Shown here: one piece after another, positions 41,366 to 50,500 of the stretch
Layout of the letters: each line of letters begins with the position of its first letter
Numbering within the stretch: the stretch's first letter is position 1
DNA from: an uncultured Cellulomonas sp.
GTDB lineage: Bacteria > Actinomycetota > Actinomycetes > Actinomycetales > Cellulomonadaceae
Reading direction: 5' to 3'
DNA: 64,000 nt
Assembly (NCBI RefSeq): GCF_947494015.1
Contig: NZ_CANLTL010000016.1
Location: 47,032-111,031 of the forward strand
The notes under the pieces: generated by a model
The model's database searches: none
What the model was told of the DNA's origin: nothing
Seen by the model: the letters and a program-made list of their open reading frames with translations, nothing else
Program-made: the position numbers and the translations under genes

Positions 41366-42459
41366 CGGGCACTCCCAAGCGCGGTCAGGGGGTCGACGGA
41401 GGTGATCTGGCGGATGGACAGGGCGGCGCCGGCGGCGCCGAGGACGACCATCACGGCGGCCGGGAGCAGGACGGTGGCGGGGTCCAGGACGAACGGCACC
41501 GAGCCTTGGACGAGCGCGCCGAGCCCGGCGGCGATGGCCGTTCCCAGGGCGGTCCCTAAGACGAGCAGCACCACCGCTTGACCGAGCGCGTCCCGCAGGA
41601 GGTAGCGGGTGGAGGCGCCGAGCGCCTTGAGGACCGCGACGTCGCCGGAGCGCTGGATCGTCCAGACCATGAAGAACGCTCCGATGACCAGCGCGGAGAT
41701 CGCGAACAGGAACCCGCGCATGAGCTGCAGGGAGCCGTTCTCCTCGCTGAACGACCCGATCGCCGACGCGGTGGCGCCCAGTGGGAGGGTCTTCGTGCCG
41801 AATTGCTCGTCGGCCGCGGCGAGGTCCGTGCCGTCGATATCGGGGGCGATCAGGGCCACGACGGTGGCGACCTGCGTGCTCGGGTCGTCAGCGCGCAGAA
41901 GCGGCTGGGTGTCGGTGAGATCCGCCCACACCACGGGGGTGTGGCTGTAAGAGCCCTCCCCGGCGATCGCTCCGACGACCAGATCGTGGCCCGCGGCGGT
42001 GACCGTGTCACCGGCCTCGGCGTCGAGCGCTTCGGCGGCGCCCGCCGACAGCACGACGGTCCCTGCCTCGAGTGCCGTGCCGGCGTCTGTCTCTGGTAGC
42101 AGCGGTGAAGCTGGGCGGACCCCGAAGACCGACACGGCGGCCGTCCGCTCCTCGTGCTCGACGCGGGTGGTCACGATCGCCAGCGGCTCGGCGGCCTCCA
42201 CACCCGGGACCTGCGCCCACTGCTCCCACGCCTCGGCCTCGAGGGTGGAGTCGGAGAACGACACGTCGCCGTCCTCGAGCGGGGCAGCGAAGGCTAGGTG
42301 GTCGGCCGGCAAATCCAGAACGGCTGAGGTGTTCTCCCTACCCAAGCCGGCCGTCAGGCCCGAGAGCATGACGACGAGCATGGTGATCAGGATGATCACC
42401 ACCCCCATGAGCGTGAACCGGCCCCGCGCGAAGCGCAGGTCTCTCCAAGCGACGAACAC
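41362..42459 (-). CDS. FtsX-like ABC permease
   Basis: 365 residues with the FtsX/MacB topology: helix 1 (FTLMGVVIILITMLVVMLSG), an extracytoplasmic domain of about 220 residues, then three helices at the end (GFLFAISALVIGAFFMVWTI, VVLLVLGTALGTAIAAGLGA, VLLPAAVMVVLGAAGAALS). The motif DVAVLKALGAS in the cytoplasmic loop contacts the ATPase. Divergent from the histidine kinase gene; such neighbours usually control the exporter. Confidence 0.88.
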   Translation of the reverse strand: MFVAWRDLRFARGRFTLMGVVIILITMLVVMLSGLTAGLGRENTSAVLDLPADHLAFAAPLEDGDVSFSDSTLEAEAWEQWAQVPGVEAAEPLAIVTTRVEHEERTAAVSVFGVRPASPLLPETDAGTALEAGTVVLSAGAAEALDAEAGDTVTAAGHDLVVGAIAGEGSYSHTPVVWADLTDTQPLLRADDPSTQVATVVALIAPDIDGTDLAAADEQFGTKTLPLGATASAIGSFSEENGSLQLMRGFLFAISALVIGAFFMVWTIQRSGDVAVLKALGASTRYLLRDALGQAVVLLVLGTALGTAIAAGLGALVQGSVPFVLDPATVLLPAAVMVVLGAAGAALSIRQITSVDPLTALGSAR

Positions 42460-42627
42460 GTCGCGTCCCTTCTGTCTGCGGTGACGACCGGCAGGTCGTC
42501 TCCCTCAGCGTGCGCCGCGCGGAGCGGCCACCGCATCGCGCCCCAGAGGGCTCCTGCGACGCCGCAGGGGTGAGGGTCAGCTCAACCTTTTGAGCGATGG
42601 CCCCGGGTCGAGCGCGACCTACGCTGA

Positions 42628-43869
42628 GTGGACGTGAACCCCCTGGACCCGACCTCGCTGTCGCCCGCGCTGCGTACGCTGCGCGGGTTCCTGCACGCCT
42701 TGGTTGGGGTGCTCCTGCTGGTCGTGGTCGTGCGCGCCGTGCGCCTGACGGGCAGCAGCTCTTCCCTCGACATCGTGTGGGCCGCTGCGGCGACGGCCGG
42801 GATCTACGCGGCCGGGGCGCTGATGCCGGTGGTCAAGCGGTCCGCCCACGCTGCCGCCGTGTGGCTGGCAGTGCTGCTCGCCGCCTGGCTCTGGCTGGTG
42901 ATCCTGACCCCGGACGCCGTGTGGCTCGCCTTCCCACTGTTCTTCCTCGAGCTCCACCTGGCCGGCCGCTGGGGTCTACCAGCGGTGGTCGTGACGAGCC
43001 TGGTCGCGGTCGGCGGGTCCGCTTGGCACGCTGACGGTCCGCAGATTGGCGGCGTCCTGGGACCGGTCATCGGCGCCGCGGTCGTCGTGGCCACGGTGCG
43101 CGGATACGAGGCGCTGCACCGCGAGAGCGAGCAGCGGCGGCTCCTGATCGCCGAGCTGACCGCCACCCGCAACGACCTCGCCCACGCCGAGCGCGCCGCC
43201 GGCGTCCTCGCCGAACGAGAACGCCTCGCCCGAGAGATCCACGACACCCTGGCGCAGGGCCTGTCCAGCATCCAGCTGCTCCTGCGGGCCGCCGAGCGCA
43301 CCATTCACTCCGACCCCGACACTGCTCGCCAGCAGGTCGTCACCGCCCGCGAGGCAGCCGTGGCGAACCTGGCCGAGGCCCGTCGCTTCGTCCACGACTG
43401 GACGCCACCAGACCTTGAGTCCGGCTCGCTGCGCCACGCCCTGGAACAGCTCTGCCAGCGCACCACCGCCAGCAGCGGCATCCCCGTGGACCTCACCGTC
43501 TCCGGCACAGTCGTCCCGCTGCCCACCGGGCACGAGGTCGCCCTCCTACGCGTCGCCCAGCAAGCCGTCGCGAACGCGATCCAGCACGCCGACGCACACC
43601 AGATCCACCTCACGCTCAGCTACATGGACACCGAGATCGTCCTCGACGCCGTCGACGACGGACGCGGCTTCGACAGCGCGTACAGGGGCGCCATGCCCAC
43701 CCCGAACGGCACGCGCGACGCGTCCGACGGCCACAGCGCACGCAGCTTCGGGCTGGCAGCGATGCGCGCACGCGCGGCTGCGCTCCACGGCACTCTCGCC
43801 ATCGAGTCCGCGGCCGGTCACGGGACCGCAGTGGCCGTGACCCTGCCCCTGTCCGGTGAACAGTCATGA
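42628..43869 (+). CDS. sensor histidine kinase (HisKA_3 / NarL class)
   Basis: 413 residues from GTG 42628 (an in-frame GTG lies 6 bp later). Several membrane helices in residues 18-155, then a dimerisation/phosphoacceptor domain LAREIHDTLAQGLSSIQLLL with His205, and a HATPase with EVALLRVAQQAVANAIQHAD, VLDAVDDGRGFD and FGLAAMRARAAALHGTL. Overlaps the response-regulator gene by 4 bp. It faces the ABC exporter operon across 168 bp and likely controls it, perhaps sensing envelope stress or a peptide. Confidence 0.92.
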   Translation: MDVNPLDPTSLSPALRTLRGFLHALVGVLLLVVVVRAVRLTGSSSSLDIVWAAAATAGIYAAGALMPVVKRSAHAAAVWLAVLLAAWLWLVILTPDAVWLAFPLFFLELHLAGRWGLPAVVVTSLVAVGGSAWHADGPQIGGVLGPVIGAAVVVATVRGYEALHRESEQRRLLIAELTATRNDLAHAERAAGVLAERERLAREIHDTLAQGLSSIQLLLRAAERTIHSDPDTARQQVVTAREAAVANLAEARRFVHDWTPPDLESGSLRHALEQLCQRTTASSGIPVDLTVSGTVVPLPTGHEVALLRVAQQAVANAIQHADAHQIHLTLSYMDTEIVLDAVDDGRGFDSAYRGAMPTPNGTRDASDGHSARSFGLAAMRARAAALHGTLAIESAAGHGTAVAVTLPLSGEQS

Positions 43870-44504
43870 CGACTGAGGCCGAGGTCCGCATCGTGATCGC
43901 CGACGATCACCCCGTCGTTCGAGCCGGCCTGCGTGCGGTGCTTCAGACCGAGCCCGGCTTCGTCGTCGTCGCGGAGTGCTCCACCGCCGAGCAGGCAGTC
44001 CAGCGCTGCGCCGCCGGCGACGCCGACGTCATGCTCATGGATCTGCAGTTCGGAGCCGGCATGGGAGGCACGGCAGCAACCGCTGCGATCACACAGACGC
44101 CCGGCGCGCCTCGGGTGGTCATCCTCACCACCTACGACTCCGACGCGGACGTCATGGCCGCGATCGACGCAGGCGCCTCCGGATACCTGCTCAAGGACGC
44201 ACCACCCGAAGAGCTGGCGGCCGCTGTCCGCACCGCCGCAGCGGGCGGGTCAGCCCTCGCACCCGCGATCGCCACACGACTGCTCGAACGCCTCCGCGCT
44301 CCAGGAGTCGGACTCAGCCCCCGCGAGCTCGAGGTGCTCCAGCTCGTCGCCGAAGGACTGTCCAACCAGCAGATCAGCCAACGCCTCTTCCTCAGCCAAG
44401 CCACCATCAAGACCCACCTGGCCCACGTCTACGCCAAGCTCGACGTCGACTCACGAAGCGCCGCCGTCGCTACCGCGACCAAGCGAGGCATCTTGCGCCG
44501 CTGA
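43866..44504 (+). CDS. NarL/LuxR-type response regulator
   Basis: 212 residues. Receiver domain with acidic pair DD13-14, phosphoacceptor Asp59 (VMLMDLQFGAG) and Lys in GYLLKDAPPEEL. A LuxR HTH: LSPRELEVLQLVAEGLSNQQ ISQRLFLSQATIKTHLAHVY AKLDV. Coupled to the kinase gene. Its target is probably the divergent ABC exporter promoter at 42460-42627. Confidence 0.93.
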   Translation: MTTEAEVRIVIADDHPVVRAGLRAVLQTEPGFVVVAECSTAEQAVQRCAAGDADVMLMDLQFGAGMGGTAATAAITQTPGAPRVVILTTYDSDADVMAAIDAGASGYLLKDAPPEELAAAVRTAAAGGSALAPAIATRLLERLRAPGVGLSPRELEVLQLVAEGLSNQQISQRLFLSQATIKTHLAHVYAKLDVDSRSAAVATATKRGILRR

Positions 44505-44779
44505 GCGGCCCAAGTACCGCGACGGTCGCTCGACAAGCCCGCCGGGCGACCAGCAAGATCGCTAAGCGAGGCGGTGCGTTGACGGGTTGAGACCACCTTC
44601 GTTTACGGTCCAGCCGTGATGCGCCGACGCAGCGGTGTGTTTCGATGAGACTTGATCGGATTCGTTGTCTTATGGTCGCGCCTTAGTACTTTTGGCCTTG
44701 GGCCCACCCGCAACGTGGATGTTGCAGGTGGGTTGCTCTCCACCTTCCCCTGACCTGCTGCGGCGCATCCCGGACCGGG
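44505..44779. other. intergenic, no gene
   Basis: No open frame with motif or ribosome-binding site. Leads into the transposase remnant. Confidence 0.4.
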
Positions 44780-45342
44780 GTGTGGGCCCTACGACGCCCA
44801 CGACACCGTCCGCGACGGGGCGAGGGTCGCCGAGCTCACCGACCCGCTGGACCTGACCGGCTTGCCGCCCGGGATGCGAGTCATCGTCCGTAAGGAACGG
44901 CCCTACCCCGGCGCGCAGCTGCGGTTCGAGGACGTCGAGGGGGATGCGGATCACCGCCTTCGCCACCAACACCGCCCGCGGTCAGCTCGCGGACCTGGAG
45001 CTACGCGACCGCCGCCGGGCCCGGGTCGAGGACCGCGCATCCGGATCGCCAAGGACACCGGCCTGGCCAACCTGCCCCTGCACTCCTTCAACGCCAACCG
45101 GATCTGGTGCGCCCTCGTCGCCCTCGCCGCCGACATCACCGCCTGGATGCAGATGCTTCGCCCTGCACGAGCACGACGCCCGCCGCTAGGAACCCAAGAA
45201 GCTCCGCTACCGGCTCTTCACCATCCCGGCGACCGTGGCCCGCTCCGGGTGCCGCCTGCGCCTGCACCTCGCGGCCCGCGCACCATTCGCCAAGCTGACC
45301 CTCGCCGGGCTCGCCAAGCTCGGCGCCCTCGCGCCCGGCTAA
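44780..45342 (+). pseudogene. IS1380-family transposase, C-terminal remnant
   Basis: Across two or three frames the text reads LPPGMRVIVRKERPYPGAQL RFEDVEG, then FATNTARGQLADLELRDRRR, IRIAKDTGLANLPLHSFNAN, IWCALVALAADITAWMQML, PKKLRYRLFTIPATVARSG and LAGLAKLGALAPG with TAA 45340-45342, matching the end of IS1380 transposases. An internal TAG and several frameshifts kill it, and the N-terminal half and the terminal inverted repeats are not visible. Confidence 0.75.
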
Positions 45343-45681
45343 GACCGCCGACCATTACCCCGACGACCCCAGCACACCCCCGGCAGTGGACCGGCGCCCC
45401 AGCCCGCACGACACCGGGCCGCCGTGTCGCACCTTCACGCCACGGCCCGATGAAAGATCGAGGCTAGCGCGACACCGCCGAGGTCCGCGAGCCCCGCGAG
45501 TCCTGTGGATGCGCGAGTTGATTGCAGTGTGGCGGTCATGTGGACTCGGTGATGAGCACGTTGATCTAAATCTGATTGTTCGGCGCATGATCAAAACCAT
45601 TGGTGTCACCGGTTATGAGGCCCGCATCGGATGAGTCGAGCGTCAGGGGAAGGCTCTGGGTCCAGTCGTTGGTGAACGAGA
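45343..45681. other. interval without gene
   Basis: Nothing supportable. A lower-GC stretch around 45555-45620 (GATCTAAATCTGATTG) may be an integration scar or terminator region for the operon ending at 45682. Confidence 0.4.
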
Positions 45682-46746
45682 TCACGCGTCCCCTTCGTTG
45701 TGAAGCGCCGCTCGTCGGCCTTCTTCACGTGCGAGCGATACAAGCTTTGCCGTCTTACGGCGGGACTGGGTTCGACTCCAAACCAGTCCGAGAATAAGGA
45801 GAAGCACACCGCCGCACACCATCAGTTGCGGCCAAGGAATCGCCCAGATCAAGATCGGTTCGACGGTGGGGTCCATGCCTACCGCTAACCCGTCGAGTGC
45901 AATGACGGCCGGGGTCAGGTCGATCTCACCGGTGATGAGAAACAACGGCCACGCCTGCTCGACCGTGACCGTCAGCGTCCGCGATTCACCAGGGAGTAAC
46001 TCTTGCTCCGGTTCTGATTCTCCAGGAAAAGACGTGCTGCGGGCGGCAGCGTCGACGGTGCCCCGCAATAGCAGGCGGGCGTTGCCGGAATTGCGTGCCT
46101 CGAAGGTAATGCTGGCACGGCCCGGGCTGAAGGGATTCCAGGACAACGAGTACTGGGCATCGAGAACAACCAACTCCACCGCAGGGTCGATCGTGCCGGT
46201 GACTCGGGTCATCACACGGAAGCCGACTCTGCTTTCCATCCCGATCCGGGCGCCGTCCTCGTCCAGGATCTCGCTACGAATAGAGACAGCGACACCAGCC
46301 GCATGGTCGCCAGGTTCTGCATTTTCGGGAACGCGGACCACGAACGGGACTATTGCAGTCGCGGTCGGTTCGACCGTGACGGTGTCCTGAACGGTGATCC
46401 ATGTTCCAGCCCCCGTGGAGGGCTCCCCTGGGGGCAACATGTCGAAGCGGCCAGCATCGGTGAAGTACCCGTCAGCCGCATCGGTCTTAAAGGCCACGGT
46501 CTGGTCGCTGAAGTTCTTCACCGCAATGTAGTCGGTGGCTTGATCCCCTGGGTCGAGGGCGAGCTCAACCCAGGATCGTCCGTCTGGCCCGGACTGGTTT
46601 GCAGGTCTCACTGACCACGTAATGTCGGACGTATCCTCGGCGAACGCCGCGGGTGCCGGCTGCAGCACTAGTACGACGAGTAGAACAAGCACACCGATTG
46701 CTGCGCTGATCGTGGACGTTCGTCCGTTCAGGACCTGTGAAGACAA
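45682..46746 (-). CDS. DUF916-like membrane-anchored surface protein
   Basis: 354 residues. Best start is TTG 46746 with GGAG upstream; an ATG is not available at the right place. Signal peptide (SAAIGVLVLLVVLVLQPAPA-AFA), then ITWSVRPANQSGPDGRSWVE LALDPG and DYIAVKNFSDQTVAFKTDAA DGYF, the beta-sandwich pattern of WxL-protein peptidoglycan-binding (DUF916) domains. A second domain follows (YSLSWNPFSPGRASITFEAR NSGNARLLLRG). A C-terminal helix (LMVCGGVLLLILGLVWS) and a basic tail anchor it in the membrane. In firmicutes this protein type links WxL proteins to the wall. Last gene of the operon. Confidence 0.7.
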   Translation of the reverse strand: MSSQVLNGRTSTISAAIGVLVLLVVLVLQPAPAAFAEDTSDITWSVRPANQSGPDGRSWVELALDPGDQATDYIAVKNFSDQTVAFKTDAADGYFTDAGRFDMLPPGEPSTGAGTWITVQDTVTVEPTATAIVPFVVRVPENAEPGDHAAGVAVSIRSEILDEDGARIGMESRVGFRVMTRVTGTIDPAVELVVLDAQYSLSWNPFSPGRASITFEARNSGNARLLLRGTVDAAARSTSFPGESEPEQELLPGESRTLTVTVEQAWPLFLITGEIDLTPAVIALDGLAVGMDPTVEPILIWAIPWPQLMVCGGVLLLILGLVWSRTQSRRKTAKLVSLAREEGRRAALHNEGDA

Positions 46747-46804
46747 TGGAACTACTCCAACGAGGGACCTGGAGCCGACGGACGCCGGCCCCAGGTCCGA
46801 TCGT

Positions 46805-47428
46805 CTACTCAAACAGCGACAGGGTCAAGGTCGAGGCGTAACCACCGGGTGCCACGGTCGACGGGACCTTCAGCAGCAGATCCGCCGTCGCGTTCCACGA
46901 CCCGATCGCCTCCTCCGACGTCGACGCCATCGCGAGCAGTTCCTGCCCGACCAGACCAACGTTGTTCGGCGGGGAATCTAGCACCGTGTCCACAGTGTCA
47001 CCCGGAGCAACCACACCGGTGCCTTCCGGATCCTCCACCTCAGGGGTCCAACCCAAGTGCCCCGCGCTGATGGACTCCTGGCCGGGGTCGGCGACGAAAT
47101 CGGTCGCCGTGCCGATCACATACCAGTACGCCCCGTCAGGAATCTCATCCGCCGTGCGAGTGTCTCTCACCGTCACTGTGGGGAGTTGTCCGCGGAACTC
47201 CCGCACCCCAGGGTCCGTGGACGCGCCCTCCACGAGGGACACCGAGTCCCCGCCGACAGTCATCGCTAGCACCCCGGGCTCGGTGATCTCTTCGATCGTC
47301 ACATTCACATCGACATCATCCGGGTCACCCACGATGTCTTCTGCGAACGCGGCGCCGGCCACGCCCGTCAGCAGAATCCCGCCAAGTACCGCGGCCGATG
47401 CCCGCAATACAACACCATTATTTGCCAT
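46805..47428 (-). CDS. WxL-like secreted protein
   Basis: 207 residues from ATG 47428 (GGAGAA upstream). Signal peptide MANNGVVLRASAAVLGGILL-TGVAGAAFA. Mature domain: DVDVNVTIEEITEPGVLAMT, VTVRDTRTADEIPDGAYWYV IG, SWNATADLLLKVPSTVAPGG YASTLTLSLF. The last segment matches the end of WxL domains, though the tryptophans are partly replaced. Together with the DUF916-like protein encoded 58 bp downstream it may form a surface complex that presents the upstream glycosidase. Confidence 0.6.
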   Translation of the reverse strand: MANNGVVLRASAAVLGGILLTGVAGAAFAEDIVGDPDDVDVNVTIEEITEPGVLAMTVGGDSVSLVEGASTDPGVREFRGQLPTVTVRDTRTADEIPDGAYWYVIGTATDFVADPGQESISAGHLGWTPEVEDPEGTGVVAPGDTVDTVLDSPPNNVGLVGQELLAMASTSEEAIGSWNATADLLLKVPSTVAPGGYASTLTLSLFE

Positions 47429-47524
47429 TGTTCTTCTCCAAGTTGAGCCCCACCCGTAGGTCGAGCATTCTGACGAGCTTGGAGGCGGGTGCCGAGCGCC
47501 ACTGCGCCCGGCACCCAACCTCAT

Positions 47525-50500
47525 CTAGTTACACACGATCCCCGCGTACGGAACCGCGATCGTGTGAGCACCCACATCACCCGACGACGGCGACACCGCC
47601 ACCGAGATCTCACCGGCATACAGTGTCGTGAGCCGGGTCGAGAACGCCTGGCTCACGCTCTTCCCAGCAGCCACATTCGCGAACGACTTCGAACCAAACG
47701 ACGACGTCGCAACGAGGCCCACTGGGGCATCCGCATCGTTTGTGGCCTTGACCGTCAGGACGGCCTTGCCGGCGATGCACTTCACGGTGCTGGCAGCGGT
47801 GACCTGCAGGTCGATGACGCTCACGAGTCCATCGATCGCCGTGCGGATGGCACCCGCCGCCGCATCGACCTCGGCTTGCGTCGTGGCGGGATCATCGGCA
47901 CGATCGAGCACCGACTTGCCGTTGTCGACCGCCCCGCGCAGCGTGCTCACCGAGTCATGAGTGTACTCGTCAGCCTGTGCGAGGGCGGCTTCGCCGTCGA
48001 CGATCGCCTCAGCGAGATCCACCACGGCCAAAGCCGCACCGGAATCAGCATCGACACCCTTAAGAGATCGGATCGCGTTGATAAGTGGTGTGGCCACATC
48101 ACCGACGTCGCCCTGGGTGTGCTCAGTCTCCTCGCCTTCGTGCTGGAGCGTGTCCAGCAACTCCCGCGCAGGTGCCAGCGCCTCCGTCAGAGCCGCGAGC
48201 GACTCTTCAGTGAAGGTATCGGTCATCTCCGACAACAGCGCGCCCTGCCCGACTGCGGCCTCCAGCGCGACGACGTCGAGCGGGATGAGCTTCTTCGCAC
48301 TGATCTCCAGCTCGTAGAGGCCCCGCGACCAATCACCGCCACTCCCGTGGACCACGTCGTAGCTCTGGGCGTTCTGGAACTTGACGTATCGGTACGAGTT
48401 CCCCGAGAGGTCGTCCCCCATGAATCCGGGCACGTCGTTCTTGGTCTTGTCGACGATCTTGGTCCAGTTCTGGTTGTCATTCGACCCAAGAACCGCGTAG
48501 CGGTGTGCGTTGTCCGACCCCGAGACCGACTTGAACGACAGGGCGATCGACGTGAGGTCGCGCTGCTGACCGAGGTCCAGCGTGATGAAGAACTTCTCGT
48601 TCCTTCCCTTGTAGATGCTTTCCGTTCCGTCGTAGTTGTTGACGTCCGTCTTGAGGCCGTTGAAGGCCTGATCGACTCCGAAGTTCCGAATGATGCCCTG
48701 CTGCTCGAGCTCACCGCCCGGGCAGGTGACCCACTCGGTCTCGCCGGAGAGCCCGGCCGGGTCGAACTTGTCGCACTCGTAGAACGTCCCCGGATCCTGA
48801 TAGTCGATCACGCGAGGAGTGTGATTGTTCGGATCGATGTCGCCGAGGTTGGCCTCATCGGTCGCGATTTTCACGATCTCGTCGGTGCCATCGCCGCCTT
48901 CGACGATGCCCGCTTCGAGGTCGATGCGGACCTTCTGCGAGTAATCTACCTTCACCAAGCCCGGCGCCGGCGCATACGTCGCCGCTTTCACCTCGGTGCC
49001 CTCGCGATCGTGTCCAATCACGACTTCTTCACCGGTGGCAGCGCCAGGACCTTCAGCGTCGTCATCGATCGTCAGCGGCAACCACACGGTCGTGGAGTCC
49101 GCGAGATCCTCGCCCAGGTCGAAGAGCGCCCAGCGACTTCCGTTGAAGAGGTACACCGGCTCGTCCTTCGTGCCGAGGTTCCACACACCACCGACCTGGC
49201 TGTTGTAGGTCGTGTTATCGGCGAAGGGCTGCAGCTTCGTCCACTCATCCTTTCCGTTGCGATACCCGTTGCCATCACGTTCCGAGGCGAACCCGGAAGC
49301 GATGTCCTCCGTGCGCTGATACTTCGCCTGGTTCTTGTACCAGCCCGACTGGCCGGAGGTGAGCAGATAGACGTACTCACCACCTGGACCGCGAATGGCC
49401 TGCGGCGCCTCACGGCTCTCTGCCACGTTGATGTCGTACTGCTTGGTGGGATCGACGGCTGTCATGTCGTCGTTCATTCCCCACACGCGCATGTAGATGT
49501 GGTCCTGTCCGGTGATGAAATACGGCTTTCCATCGCCACCGAACTTTTCCTCGTCCACGAACATCGCGTAGTCACGACTGCCGAAGCCGATGTTCTGGCC
49601 GTAGCGTGCCGGAACCGGATCGGCGCCGTCCATCGTGTAGTAGACCTCGGCGTTGTACGTCGGGGACAAGACGCGCAGTTCTGCGTAACCGAACATGCCG
49701 CCCTCTTCAGGGAGGGCGTAGTTGCCCGATTTGAACGTCATCACCGGATCGAACACCGGCACGTCCGCGGATTCCTGCGTTCCTTCGCCCGCGAGCGTGA
49801 AGGAGGTTTCCGCTACGTCGGAGAATTCCGTCTCGTCGAAGTTCGTCGACACTGCCTTGATGACAAGCCCGTCGGTGATCCCGACATCCGGCACGTGATA
49901 GCGGTTGTCCCACTGCCAGGCGGTGTCGCTGGTCCGAGGATCAGACCCGTCGGTGGTGACGATCACCTTGTAGTTCTGCAGGTTGATGTCGGCCGTGACA
50001 TACACCCGGTCGCCCGCGTTGGCGACGACCGAAGCGCTGTCGCTGTTGACGCCCTGATTCTCGTCGACTCGAGGTGAGATCTCGGGAACTGCCAGGCCCT
50101 GCCGCTGGTCACTGTCGTCTGCAACCGCGTTGTATTGTTCGGCCACGACACCCGACTGGTCGATCTCGTCCAAGAGCGGGATCGTGTTGTCTTCGGTGTT
50201 CGGATCGTACGCGCCGGCCCCGCCTTCGGGCTGCTCGGTAAATGTGACCGTGTAGGTCCTGCTCACCACCGGATCATCGGCGCTGGTCGCCACACTCACG
50301 GTGGCGACGTAGCCGTTGTCGGCAGTCGGCTGCTCGATGTCGACCACACCCTTGGCGTTGACGGCAGCAACCTCGCCGATCGCATCAAGATCCGCGACCG
50401 CCACTGAATAGTCCGGTGTGCCGGACTTGAATCCGCGTACCGTCGAATCACCGAAGGTGATGCCGTCGATGGAGGCTTCTCCGATCTCGTCCACGACAGA

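Noticed and set aside
47489..50077. 862-residue plus-strand open frame
   Set aside because: Exactly antisense to the GH43 gene, with no domain text and Arg/Val/Asp-biased composition; a GC-bias shadow.
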